The position numbers and the translations under genes are program-made. The notes beneath the pieces are model-generated. The model did no database searches. It was given only the letters and a program-made list of their open reading frames with translations, and was not told where the DNA came from. From the NCBI RefSeq assembly GCF_009362735.1, contig NZ_WHNP01000014.1:300-64299 (forward strand): 64,000 bases of DNA. The letters run 5' to 3'. Of this stretch, positions 1-7,392 are shown piece by piece (within the stretch, counting starts at the first letter, position 1; every line of letters begins with the position of its first letter). The stretch comes from Paraburkholderia franconis. Lineage in GTDB: Bacteria; Pseudomonadota; Gammaproteobacteria; Burkholderiales; Burkholderiaceae.

Positions 1-2
1 TA

Positions 3-134
3 GGCCACGCGCGTCGCTCAATCGGCAATTACCTGAACTGGTATAACCAGAATCGGCCTCATTCGAGGCTGGCCGATCAGACGCCGGATGAAGCATACTT
101 CGCCACGCTGCCAGCGATAAAATCGGCAGCTTGA
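3..134 (+). CDS. IS3-family transposase (OrfB), C-terminal end only
   Basis: The frame is open from the window edge to a TGA at 132-134. It encodes the typical end of an IS3-family DDE transposase, with the pattern YLNWYNQNRPHSRL followed by TPDEAYF, the conserved YN-x-x-RPH and TP-x-x-x-Y signature after the catalytic core. Only about 43 residues lie in the window, so I cannot tell whether the gene is whole or broken upstream. A sequence resembling an IS terminal repeat follows within 65 bases, which fits the right end of an element. The assignment rests on a short but characteristic motif. Confidence 0.8.
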   Translation, partial: GHARRSIGNYLNWYNQNRPHSRLADQTPDEAYFATLPAIKSAA

Positions 135-165
135 TTGCCTCAACAATTCCACTTAAAAATCTCGG

Positions 166-194
166 GACCCTGTCCGAACAAGCGGAGCCACCTC
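166..194 (+). repeat. Probable right terminal repeat of the IS3-family element
   Basis: About 30 bases after the transposase stop lies gaccctgtccgaacaagcgg followed by agccacctc. The core tgtccgaacaa is typical of terminal inverted repeats of IS3-family elements related to IS407. The left end is outside the window, so the repeat cannot be paired and the exact end base and target duplication are not determined. Confidence 0.5.
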
Positions 195-259
195 TCTGCC
201 CTTGCCAAAACCGACACTGCGGCACTGCTGTTCACACACGACGGACTCATCAATCCAGT

Positions 260-577
260 GTTGTCCAGGGAACAGGCAAATTCCATCGTCTGCTGCACAT
301 TCACCCGGTACGCATGCATTACTCAACGCTTTTAACTCATCGATATGTATACGTAGTAGCAGTTAACAAGCATCGCCGTTTTCTGTGGACAAGCATCAAA
401 TCCGCATTGCGTTCAATCGATTGCGAAACGAATACCCCTGCGCATAAGCGTGGGACCCGTGGCGGTAGCCGTGGATAACTTTTGGCGGTTTCGAACGCGT
501 CGCGTGTTTACCCAGAATCCGCCCACAGCAATCGCCTCCGCGATATCCCCATGTTGTCCAGAGCATCGTGTGGACAT
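260..577. other. Cluster of DnaA-box-like nonamers
   Basis: Five sequences resemble the DnaA box TTATCCACA. Two have one mismatch: 384-392, TTGTCCACA on minus, and 470-478, TTATCCACG on minus. Three have two mismatches: 260-268 and 554-562 on plus, and 569-577 on minus. The density in ~320 bases is suggestive, but no iteron array or replication gene is present. This may be chance, a titration site or a replicon relic. It is not claimed as the chromosome origin. Confidence 0.25.
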
Positions 578-752
578 CCGGATGTCGGGCCAACGTGAAT
601 TCAGACCGTCGTCGATTGATCGTTGCACTCTCGCGCCAGGGGCCTATAACGGAATTCATCGCGCGAAATTGCGGCGACGGGATGAAGCCGTTGCCACGAC
701 GGGCATCGCTCGCTATCGTCTTGAACGCCGTAAAGCGTCTGGAGAAACCGAC

Positions 753-1565
753 ATGGAAGAAAGCGAATTCGGCGCCTTCGAACATCGAGGCTGGGAACGG
801 GCCGCACAGCCTTATCACACGTATTTCGGCAACTTGACCATTCAGTCCCACGGCCCATTGCTCGACGCGCTGGACGTCCGCCGCGGCGTCCGCTTCCTCG
901 ACGTCGCATCGGGCCCCGGCTATCTCGCCGCGGCGGCCGCGCGGCGCGGCGCCGATGCCGTCGGCGTCGACTTTGCCGAATCGATGGTCGACCAGGCACG
1001 GCGCATCTATCCCGCGCTGACGTTCCGCATCGGCAGTGCGGAAGACCTGCCGTTTCCCGACGAGTGTGTCGATGCTGTCGGTATCAACTTCGGGATGATG
1101 CACTTCTCGAATCCCGAGAAGGCGCTTCTGGAGGCGTTCAGGGTGCTGCGGCCCGGAGGCAAGGTTGGCTTCACGAATTGGGCGACGCCCGACAAGGCGG
1201 CCGGTTTCTCGATCGTGCTGAAGGCGATCGAGGCACATGGCCGGATGGATGTCCAGTTGCCGCCAGGCCCGCCGTTCTTCCGGTTCAGCGACTGGGACGA
1301 ATGCAAGCGTGTGCTCGTTGAGGCGGGTTTTCTCGATCCGCATGTCCAGGAAATCGGTCTGACCTTGCACGCGCGAGCGCCGGGCGCGCTATTCGACATG
1401 GTGAGGCGAGGCGGCGTGCGCATCTCCGCGATCCTGAACGCGCAGACGCCAGAGGCGCTGGACTTGATCGAGAAGACGATCACCGAAGGGGCTGCGCGAT
1501 ATGAAAGCACCGGCGAAGTTCGGATACCGATGCCGTGCGTGCTGGCCAGCGCGGCGAAGCCTTGA
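753..1565 (+). CDS. Class I SAM-dependent methyltransferase (UbiE/type-11 fold)
   Basis: A 270-residue protein of the class I methyltransferase fold. The glycine-rich SAM-binding motif I is FLDVASGPGYLA near residues 47-58, and the acidic end of strand beta-2 follows at GVDFAESM. Motif II (VDAVGINFGMMHF) and motif III (RVLRPGGKVGFTNW) match the UbiE/type-11 methyltransferases. The substrate cannot be told from sequence. The start at 753 is preferred over upstream in-frame starts because GGAG lies eight bases before it and homology begins there. It stands alone, faces glmS, and has the IS remnant upstream, so it may be part of the variable region that often lies behind glmS. Confidence 0.85.
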   Translation: MEESEFGAFEHRGWERAAQPYHTYFGNLTIQSHGPLLDALDVRRGVRFLDVASGPGYLAAAAARRGADAVGVDFAESMVDQARRIYPALTFRIGSAEDLPFPDECVDAVGINFGMMHFSNPEKALLEAFRVLRPGGKVGFTNWATPDKAAGFSIVLKAIEAHGRMDVQLPPGPPFFRFSDWDECKRVLVEAGFLDPHVQEIGLTLHARAPGALFDMVRRGGVRISAILNAQTPEALDLIEKTITEGAARYESTGEVRIPMPCVLASAAKP

Positions 1566-1566
1566 G

Positions 1567-1582
1567 CGTTCGCGCGCGAACG
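1567..1582. repeat. Perfect 16-bp palindrome after methyltransferase stop
   Basis: The sequence cgttcgcgcgcgaacg reads the same on both strands and begins two bases after the stop codon. It is a strong short stem with no adjacent T-run. It could be a weak terminator element or a protein site. Confidence 0.45.
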
Positions 1583-1617
1583 TCAGGCAATGGAGGAAGG
1601 GGGAGCTTGAATTCGAG

Positions 1618-1661
1618 GCGTTCCCGGATACGACCTCGACATGGCGGCGTATCGGGAACGC
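1618..1661. terminator. Stem-loop between convergent methyltransferase and glmS
   Basis: The left arm gcgttcccggatacg (1618-1632) pairs with cgtatcgggaacgc (1648-1661), leaving one bulged base. It sits in the 138-base gap between two convergent genes, the expected place for a bidirectional terminator. No long T-run follows on either strand, so termination is inferred from position and structure. Confidence 0.4.
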
Positions 1662-1703
1662 TTGCAACACAACAACAACAGCTTCACCGCAGAGCGAACA
1701 GCC

Positions 1704-1740
1704 TCACTCCACCGTGACGGATTTCGCGAGATTGCGCGGC
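1704..1740 (-). other. Candidate attTn7 recognition region (3' end of glmS)
   Basis: TnsD of Tn7-like elements recognises the conserved 3' end of glmS and directs insertion ~25 bases beyond the stop. The C-terminal codons for NLAKSVTVE are intact here. No Tn7-type terminal repeats are visible in the 138 bases downstream, so the site looks unoccupied. Confidence 0.45.
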
Positions 1741-3521
1741 TTGTCCACGTCCGTCCCGCGCGAGCACGCCGTGTGATACGCGAGCAACTGCAGCGGCACG
1801 ACGTGCAGAATCGGCGACAGCAAGCCGTAGTGCTCCGGCATGCGGATCACGTGCAGTCCTTCGTCGTTGACGATCTTCGTATCGGCATCGGCGAACACGT
1901 ACAGCTGACCGCCACGCGCGCGCACTTCCTGAATGTTCGACTTGAGCTTTTCGAGCAGCGCGTCATTCGGCGCGACGGTCACGACGGGCATCGCCTCCGT
2001 GACGAGCGCCAGCGGCCCGTGCTTCAGCTCGCCCGCTGGGTAGGCCTCGGCGTGGATGTACGAGATTTCCTTGAGCTTCAGCGCGCCTTCCAGTGCGATC
2101 GGATAGTGCAAGCCACGGCCGAGGAACAGCGCGTTCTCCTTGCGCGAGAACTCTTCCGACCACGCGATGATCTGCGGCTCCAGCGCCAGCACGCTGTTGA
2201 GCGCCGCGGGCAAATGGCGCAGCTGGCGGATGTAGTCCGCTTCCTGCTTCGCGCCGATGTGGCCACGCATCTTGCCGAGCGTCGCGGCGAGCACGAACAG
2301 CGCGACCAGCTGCGTCGTGAAAGCCTTCGTCGACGCGACGCCGATCTCGCGGCCCGCATGCGTGAGGAATGACAGCTCCGTCATGCGCACCATCGCGCTC
2401 GTGGCGACGTTGCACACCGACAGCGTGTGCGTATGCCCCAGCGATTGCGCGTGCTTGAGCGCCGCAATCGTATCGGCCGTTTCGCCCGATTGCGAAATCA
2501 CGACGACGAGCGATTTCGGATTCGGCACCGAATCGCGGTAACGGTATTCGCTCGCGATCTCGACCTGCGTCGGAATCTTCGCGATCGATTCGAGCCAGTA
2601 CTTCGCGGTCAGGCCCGAGTAGTAGCTCGTGCCGCACGCGAGAATCAGCAGGCTGTCGATTTCCGCAAACGCCTTCGGGGCAGCTTCGCCGAACAGCGAT
2701 GCATCGAATACGTCGGATTGCGGGATCGTGTCCGAGATCGCGCGCGGCTGCTCGAAGATTTCCTTCTGCATGAAATGACGATACGGGCCCAGCTCGACCG
2801 CGCCGCCGTATGCCGCCACCTGGCGCACGTCGCGCTCGGCCGGCTTGCCGTCGCGATCGAACACGCGGACCTTTTCGAGCGTCAGTTCGCAGACGTCGCC
2901 CTCTTCGAGGAACATGAAGCGATCGGTGCTGCCCGCCAGCGCAAGCGCGTCCGACGCGAGGAAGTTCTCGCCTTCACCGAGACCGACCACGAGCGGCGAA
3001 CCCTGGCGCGCGCCCACCACCGTATGCGGCTGGTTCTTGTGCAGCACGGCGATCGCGTAAGCGCCGTGCAGGTGCCCCGTCGCTTCGCGCACGGCCGCGA
3101 ACAGATCGCCTTGATACAGGCTGTGGATCAGATGCGCGATCACTTCCGTATCGGTCTGCGAGATGAACGCGTAGCCCTTGCCACGCAGCATTTCGCGCAG
3201 CGTCTCATAATTCTCGATGATGCCGTTGTGGACGATCGCGAGTTCGTTGCGCGAGAAGATCGGGTGCGCGTTGTCGGTGACGGGCGCGCCGTGCGTCGCC
3301 CAGCGCGTGTGCGCGATACCCGTCACGCCTTCGAGGCGCGTCTCGCGCACCTGCTCGTCGAGATCCGCGACGCGCGCCACGCTGCGTGCGCGCTTCGGCT
3401 CGCCGCCCGCGAGCACCGCGACGCCGCATGAGTCATAGCCGCGATATTCGAGGCGGCGCAATCCTTCGATCAGAACAGAAACGATGTTTCGCTGCGCTAC
3501 CGCGCCGACAATGCCGCACAT
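1704..3521 (-). CDS. glmS: Glutamine-fructose-6-phosphate aminotransferase (isomerizing)
   Basis: GlmS makes glucosamine-6-phosphate from fructose-6-phosphate and glutamine, the first step towards UDP-GlcNAc, peptidoglycan and LPS. The 605-residue length is that of the family. Cys2 (MCGIVGAV) is the N-terminal nucleophile of the glutaminase domain, and RWATHG at 73-78 lies in that domain. Two SIS sugar-isomerase domains follow, with CGTSYYS at 296-302 and SQSGET at 343-348. The isomerase active-site stretch EGALKLKE/HAEAYPAGELKHG spans 478-502, and the protein ends in the invariant KPRNLAKSVTVE. It lies 56 bases downstream of glmU and is probably co-transcribed with it. There is no glmS ribozyme in the short leader, as expected outside Firmicutes. 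Confidence 0.98.
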   Translation of the reverse strand: MCGIVGAVAQRNIVSVLIEGLRRLEYRGYDSCGVAVLAGGEPKRARSVARVADLDEQVRETRLEGVTGIAHTRWATHGAPVTDNAHPIFSRNELAIVHNGIIENYETLREMLRGKGYAFISQTDTEVIAHLIHSLYQGDLFAAVREATGHLHGAYAIAVLHKNQPHTVVGARQGSPLVVGLGEGENFLASDALALAGSTDRFMFLEEGDVCELTLEKVRVFDRDGKPAERDVRQVAAYGGAVELGPYRHFMQKEIFEQPRAISDTIPQSDVFDASLFGEAAPKAFAEIDSLLILACGTSYYSGLTAKYWLESIAKIPTQVEIASEYRYRDSVPNPKSLVVVISQSGETADTIAALKHAQSLGHTHTLSVCNVATSAMVRMTELSFLTHAGREIGVASTKAFTTQLVALFVLAATLGKMRGHIGAKQEADYIRQLRHLPAALNSVLALEPQIIAWSEEFSRKENALFLGRGLHYPIALEGALKLKEISYIHAEAYPAGELKHGPLALVTEAMPVVTVAPNDALLEKLKSNIQEVRARGGQLYVFADADTKIVNDEGLHVIRMPEHYGLLSPILHVVPLQLLAYHTACSRGTDVDKPRNLAKSVTVE

Positions 3522-3577
3522 AATCCATGATCCTTTGCAGAGTTAGGGTCCGCTGCGCACCTCGCGCGCGGCTCCCT

Positions 3578-4939
3578 TCAGCTTTTCTTTTTCGTCGGGC
3601 GCACGTAACCCTTCTTGCCCACCTGGGTCTTCTCGTTGAGCACGAGAAGACCTTCTTCGACGTCCTTCCATACCGTCGTGCCCGCCGCGATCGTCACGCC
3701 GCGGCCGACGCGCACGGGCGCCACGAGCTGCGTATCCGAGCCGACGAAGACGTCGTCTTCGATGATCGTGCGGAACTTGTTCGCGCCGTCGTAGTTGCAG
3801 GTGATCGTGCCCGCGCCGATATTCACGCGCGCGCCGACATCCGAATCGCCGATATACGACAGGTGATTCGCCTTCGACCCGTGACCCAGCACCGCGTTCT
3901 TCACCTCGACGAAGTTGCCGACATGCGTCTCGTCCGAGAGCGCCGCGCCCGGACGCAGACGCGCGTACGGGCCGAGCACGACCTGCGCGCCGATCTGCGC
4001 GCCTTCGATGTGCGTATAGGCATCGACGCGCGTGCCCGCGCCGATGGTCGCGTTGCGGATCACGCAGTTCGGCCCGATCGACACATTGTCGGCCAGCGTG
4101 ACCTCGCCTTCGAATACGCAATTCACGTCGATCGACACATCGCGGCCGCATTCGAGCGAGCCGCGCACGTCGATGCGCGCCGGGTCCGCAATCGTCACGC
4201 CCGCGACGAGCAGTTCGTCCGCGACGTTGCGCTGATGGATGCGCTCCAGTTCGGCGAGCTGCTGCTTGCTGTTGACGCCGAGCGTTTCCCACTCCTCGTC
4301 CGGTTGCGCGGTGACGACATCGATGCCCGCTTCGATCGCCAGCTCGACCACATCGGTCAGGTAGAACTCGCCCTGCGCGTTGTCGTTCTTCAGCGACGAC
4401 AGCCAGCCGTCGAGGCGCTTCGTCGGCATCACGACGATGCCCGTGTTGATCTCGGCGATCTTCTGCTGCTCCGGCGTCGCGTCCTTCTGTTCGACGATGC
4501 GCTCGACCTTGCCGTTCGCATCGCGCACGATGCGGCCGTAGCCGGTGGGATCGTCGAGCGTCACCGTGAGCACGCCGTAGCCGTCGTGGCCCGCGCTATC
4601 GGTCAGACGCTTGAGCGTGCCCGCTTTCGTGAGGGGCACATCGCCGTACAGCACGAGCGTCGGCTGCGACGGATCGAGCAGCGGCAAAGCTTGCTGCACC
4701 GCGTGCCCGGTGCCGAGCTGCTCCTCCTGCAACGCGAATTGCACATCGGGTGCCGCGACGGCCGTGCGCACCTGTTCCGCGCCATGACCGATCACGATGA
4801 CGAGACGCGTCGGATTCAGCGTGCGGGCGGTATCGATGACATGAGCGAGAAGCGGCCGACCGGCCAGGGGATGAAGCACTTTCGGCAACGCGGAGCGCAT
4901 GCGCTTGCCAGTGCCTGCCGCCAGAATCACGATATTCAT
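3578..4939 (-). CDS. glmU: Bifunctional GlcNAc-1-P uridylyltransferase / GlcN-1-P acetyltransferase
   Basis: GlmU acetylates glucosamine-1-phosphate and then adds UMP, giving UDP-GlcNAc. The N-terminal pyrophosphorylase signature is LAAGTGKRM at 6-14, with GDVPL at 99-103. The C-terminal half is a left-handed beta-helix of hexapeptide repeats with the acetyltransferase His359 in KANHLSYIGD and NIGAGTITCNYDG after it. At 453 residues it is of normal length. It precedes glmS on the same strand with a 56-base gap, joining consecutive steps of one pathway, although the intermediate mutase glmM is not here. Confidence 0.98.
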   Translation of the reverse strand: MNIVILAAGTGKRMRSALPKVLHPLAGRPLLAHVIDTARTLNPTRLVIVIGHGAEQVRTAVAAPDVQFALQEEQLGTGHAVQQALPLLDPSQPTLVLYGDVPLTKAGTLKRLTDSAGHDGYGVLTVTLDDPTGYGRIVRDANGKVERIVEQKDATPEQQKIAEINTGIVVMPTKRLDGWLSSLKNDNAQGEFYLTDVVELAIEAGIDVVTAQPDEEWETLGVNSKQQLAELERIHQRNVADELLVAGVTIADPARIDVRGSLECGRDVSIDVNCVFEGEVTLADNVSIGPNCVIRNATIGAGTRVDAYTHIEGAQIGAQVVLGPYARLRPGAALSDETHVGNFVEVKNAVLGHGSKANHLSYIGDSDVGARVNIGAGTITCNYDGANKFRTIIEDDVFVGSDTQLVAPVRVGRGVTIAAGTTVWKDVEEGLLVLNEKTQVGKKGYVRPTKKKS

Positions 4940-5022
4940 GACGTGGGCATCTATGACGAGTTTGGAGTGGGCGATTCTAGCACGCTGCGCGTGACGGCAA
5001 CGTTGCCAGGCAGACCGACAAA

Positions 5023-5059
5023 TCCCCGCAAATGCCTGTGCTGAAAGGCTTTGCGGGGA
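5023..5059 (-). terminator. Rho-independent terminator of the folB-ttcA unit
   Basis: A perfect 10-bp stem (tccccgcaaa 5023-5032 with tttgcgggga 5050-5059) encloses a 17-base loop. It lies 14 bases after the ttcA stop on the minus strand and is followed by TTTG. It separates ttcA from glmU-glmS, which should have a promoter in the remaining ~80 bases. Confidence 0.65.
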
Positions 5060-5072
5060 ATCGGGCGATCTG

Positions 5073-6074
5073 TCAAAGATCGTCGAATTGCACGAAAGAG
5101 ATCGTTCGCGACGCGCTCTGCTGCGTGCCTTCCGGAGCGGAATCGGTGGAGCACGGCTCTTCGTCGAATGCGATATCGCCTTGCGGATCGGCTTCGCCCG
5201 TCGCGCGCAGATTCGTGAACGGGAACAGCTTGTGGTCCATCAGATGCGACGGCACCACATTCGACAGCGCATTGAACATGTTGTCGACGCGGCCCGGGAA
5301 ACGCTTCTCCCATTCGCGGATCAGCGCCTTCATCTCCGCGCGTTTCAGGTTCGGCTGGCTGCCGCACAGATTGCACGGAATGATCGGGAATTCGCGCAAT
5401 TCCGCATATTTTTCGAGGTCCGTTTCCTTCACATACGCGAGGGGACGGATCACGACGTTCTTGCCGTCGTCCGATTGCAGCTTGGGCGGCATGCCCTTCA
5501 GCTTGCCGCCGTAGAACAGGTTCAGCAGCAGCGTCTGCAGGATGTCGTCGCGATGATGCCCTAGCGCGATCTTGGTCGCGCCGAGCTCGCCCGCCACGCG
5601 ATACAGGATGCCGCGCCGCAGACGCGAGCACAGCGAGCACGTCGTCTTGCCCTCGGGCACGAGGCGCTTGACGATGCTGTACGTGTCCTGATTCTCGATA
5701 TGGAACGGGATGTCCAGCTTGCTCAGGTACTCGGGCAGCACGTGTTCCGGAAAACCCGGCTGCTTCTGATCGAGGTTCACGGCGACGATCTCGAAGTCGA
5801 TCGGTGCGCGCTCGCGCAGACGCATCAGGATATCGAGCATCGCATAGCTGTCCTTGCCGCCCGACAGGCACACCATCACCTTGTCGCCGTGCTCGATCAT
5901 GTTGTAGTCGCCGATCGCCTGGCCGATCTGGCGCGCGAGCCGCTTAAACAGCTTGTTGTTCTCGTATGCTTCTTTCTGCTCGCGGCGCGTGAGCGCGTGC
6001 TTGCGCTCGGCGGCTGCCGCTTCGGCTCCGGCGGCGTTCGCGTCGACGCCCGTCAATGTTTCGGGAGCGTTCAT
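5073..6074 (-). CDS. ttcA: tRNA 2-thiocytidine biosynthesis protein TtcA
   Basis: TtcA thiolates cytidine 32 of some tRNAs using ATP and an iron-sulfur cluster. The PP-loop SGGKDS at residues 71-76 binds ATP. The cysteine pairs C146-x-x-C149 (TTCSLCSR) and C234-x-x-C237 (PCNLCGSQ) are the cluster/catalytic cysteines of the TtcA family. The 333-residue protein includes an N-terminal Ala/Glu-rich extension of ~35 residues and a C-terminal acidic tail, both probably disordered. The start lies three bases after the folB stop, so the two genes are co-transcribed. Confidence 0.95.
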   Translation of the reverse strand: MNAPETLTGVDANAAGAEAAAAERKHALTRREQKEAYENNKLFKRLARQIGQAIGDYNMIEHGDKVMVCLSGGKDSYAMLDILMRLRERAPIDFEIVAVNLDQKQPGFPEHVLPEYLSKLDIPFHIENQDTYSIVKRLVPEGKTTCSLCSRLRRGILYRVAGELGATKIALGHHRDDILQTLLLNLFYGGKLKGMPPKLQSDDGKNVVIRPLAYVKETDLEKYAELREFPIIPCNLCGSQPNLKRAEMKALIREWEKRFPGRVDNMFNALSNVVPSHLMDHKLFPFTNLRATGEADPQGDIAFDEEPCSTDSAPEGTQQSASRTISFVQFDDL

Positions 6075-6077
6075 CGC

Positions 6078-6473
6078 TCAGTCCTCTTTGATCTGGAAGA
6101 CTTCGACGCCCACAGCATCGCAGTCGGGATAAACATCGGGCTTTTCCGTCGAAATGCGCACGGCGCGGACCTGCGGATGCGCGAGCAGCACTTTGACCAG
6201 GTCATCGCAGAGCGTTTCCTGCAGATGGATATGCCCCTGGCTCACGCGCTGTGCAATCGTCGCGCGCATGAAGTCGTAGTCGACGACTTCGCGCAACTTG
6301 TCTTCGACGGGCGTCGACAGCGCGAGCGGCACGAACAGTTCGACATTGATCACCACGCGCTGCTCGCCGCGCTTTTCGAACTCATGCACGCCGATGTTGA
6401 TGTGCACCTCGTAGTTGCGCAGAAAGAGCCGGCGGCAATCAGCGAGCCGGGGATGAAGCAAGGCGGCAGACAT
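6078..6473 (-). CDS. folB: Dihydroneopterin aldolase
   Basis: FolB converts 7,8-dihydroneopterin to 6-hydroxymethyl-dihydropterin and glycolaldehyde in folate synthesis. The family pattern is clear: INIGVHEFEKRGEQRVVINV near residues 26-45 with the substrate-binding Glu, and STEKPDVYP near residues 109-117 with the catalytic lysine. The start MSAALLHP at 6473 gives 131 residues. A non-ATG extension back to 6506 lacks homology. It lies between a PTR1/FolM-like reductase upstream and ttcA downstream, all minus strand. Confidence 0.92.
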   Translation of the reverse strand: MSAALLHPRLADCRRLFLRNYEVHINIGVHEFEKRGEQRVVINVELFVPLALSTPVEDKLREVVDYDFMRATIAQRVSQGHIHLQETLCDDLVKVLLAHPQVRAVRISTEKPDVYPDCDAVGVEVFQIKED

Positions 6474-6563
6474 GTTCGTTCCAGTACAAAAGGGTGCGTG
6501 CGGCACGCACGCAGTTGCAATTGGGCGCGCGTTGCGGCGCGCCGGTGGGGCGCGACCTCGAGG

Positions 6564-7379
6564 TCAGGCGCCCGTCAAAAACATCACATCGCGCGGTAGC
6601 GGCACGAGATGCTGACCGCCGTCGACGACCAGCGTCGTACCCGTGACGCCCCGCGCATCCGCGAGATACAGCGCGGCCGCGACGATATCCTCGATGCGCG
6701 ACGCACGGCCGAGCGGCGTGACCTTGTGCGCGGCCGAGAAGCTCTCCGGCGTCTGATCGCCGGATTGCAGCGTGAGGCCGGGCGCGAGGCCGACGACGCG
6801 CACCTTCGGCGCCAGCGCCTGCGCAAGCGCGACGGTCGCCGTGCCGAGCGCGGCTTTCGTCAGCGTGTACGACAGGTAATCCGGATTCATGTTGTACAGC
6901 TTCTGGTCGAGCACGTTGATGACGGCACTGCGCAGCGCCTCGTCGTGCCGCGCCGCCTCGGGCGTGACTTCGTGCAGCATCCGCGCGAGCACGAGCGGCG
7001 CGCCGACGTTGATCGACGTCAGATGCAGCAACTTCGCGTAGCCGACGTCGAGCGCGGTGTCCTCGTCGAACAGCGACGCGTTGTTCACGATGCACGACGG
7101 ACGCCCGAGCGACGCGATGCAATCGGGCAGCAGCCGCTCGACTTCCACCTCGACGGACAGATCCGCCCTCAGCGCGACGGCGCGCCGGCCCAGCGCGGCG
7201 ATTTCCGCGACCACGTCGTCGGCTTTCGCCTTCGACGAGCCGTAGTGCACCGCCACGTCCCAGCCCGCCGCCGCAAAGCCGACGGCCAGCCCCCGGCCGA
7301 TCCGGTGCGAGGCGCCCGTGACAAGGACGACGCGCTCGCGTCGGGCGTTGGCGGCGGAAGTGTCGTTCGAGGCGGTCAT
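6564..7379 (-). CDS. Pteridine-reductase-like short-chain dehydrogenase (FolM/PTR1 type)
   Basis: A 271-residue SDR with features that set it apart from ordinary SDRs. The nucleotide motif is TGASHRIG (21-28), of the TG-x3-R-x-G form of pteridine reductase PTR1 and FolM rather than TG-x3-GIG. The usual catalytic Ser is replaced by Asp158 (VINVLDQ), followed by Y171-x3-K175 (YTLTK), the Asp-Tyr-Lys triad of PTR1. The end of the fold (APGLTL, VVDGGQHLVP) is intact. FolM/PTR1 enzymes reduce dihydropterins (dihydromonapterin, biopterin, dihydrofolate) with NADPH. The gene is 90 bases upstream of folB on the same strand, which supports pterin metabolism. The exact substrate is inferred. Confidence 0.78.
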   Translation of the reverse strand: MTASNDTSAANARRERVVLVTGASHRIGRGLAVGFAAAGWDVAVHYGSSKAKADDVVAEIAALGRRAVALRADLSVEVEVERLLPDCIASLGRPSCIVNNASLFDEDTALDVGYAKLLHLTSINVGAPLVLARMLHEVTPEAARHDEALRSAVINVLDQKLYNMNPDYLSYTLTKAALGTATVALAQALAPKVRVVGLAPGLTLQSGDQTPESFSAAHKVTPLGRASRIEDIVAAALYLADARGVTGTTLVVDGGQHLVPLPRDVMFLTGA

Positions 7380-7392
7380 TTACAATGCAAGG

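Larger units (their letters stand above)
135..752. other. Gene-free stretch between IS end and methyltransferase
   Basis: No convincing gene is seen in these ~620 bases. Short open frames lack ribosome-binding sites and recognisable protein sequence. The plus frame of the downstream methyltransferase stays open back to 450, but that part does not resemble the family. The part around 310-420 is visibly richer in A and T than the rest of the window. Several DnaA-box-like nonamers occur between 260 and 577 (listed separately). The stretch may be the scar of past insertions next to the IS. Confidence 0.6.

Noticed and set aside
450..752. Upstream extension of the methyltransferase frame
   Set aside because: Open by base composition only; no family similarity, and a good ribosome-binding site exists at the internal ATG 753.
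3522..3577. glmS ribozyme
   Set aside because: The glmU-glmS gap is only 56 bases, too short for the ribozyme, and the element is a Firmicutes feature.
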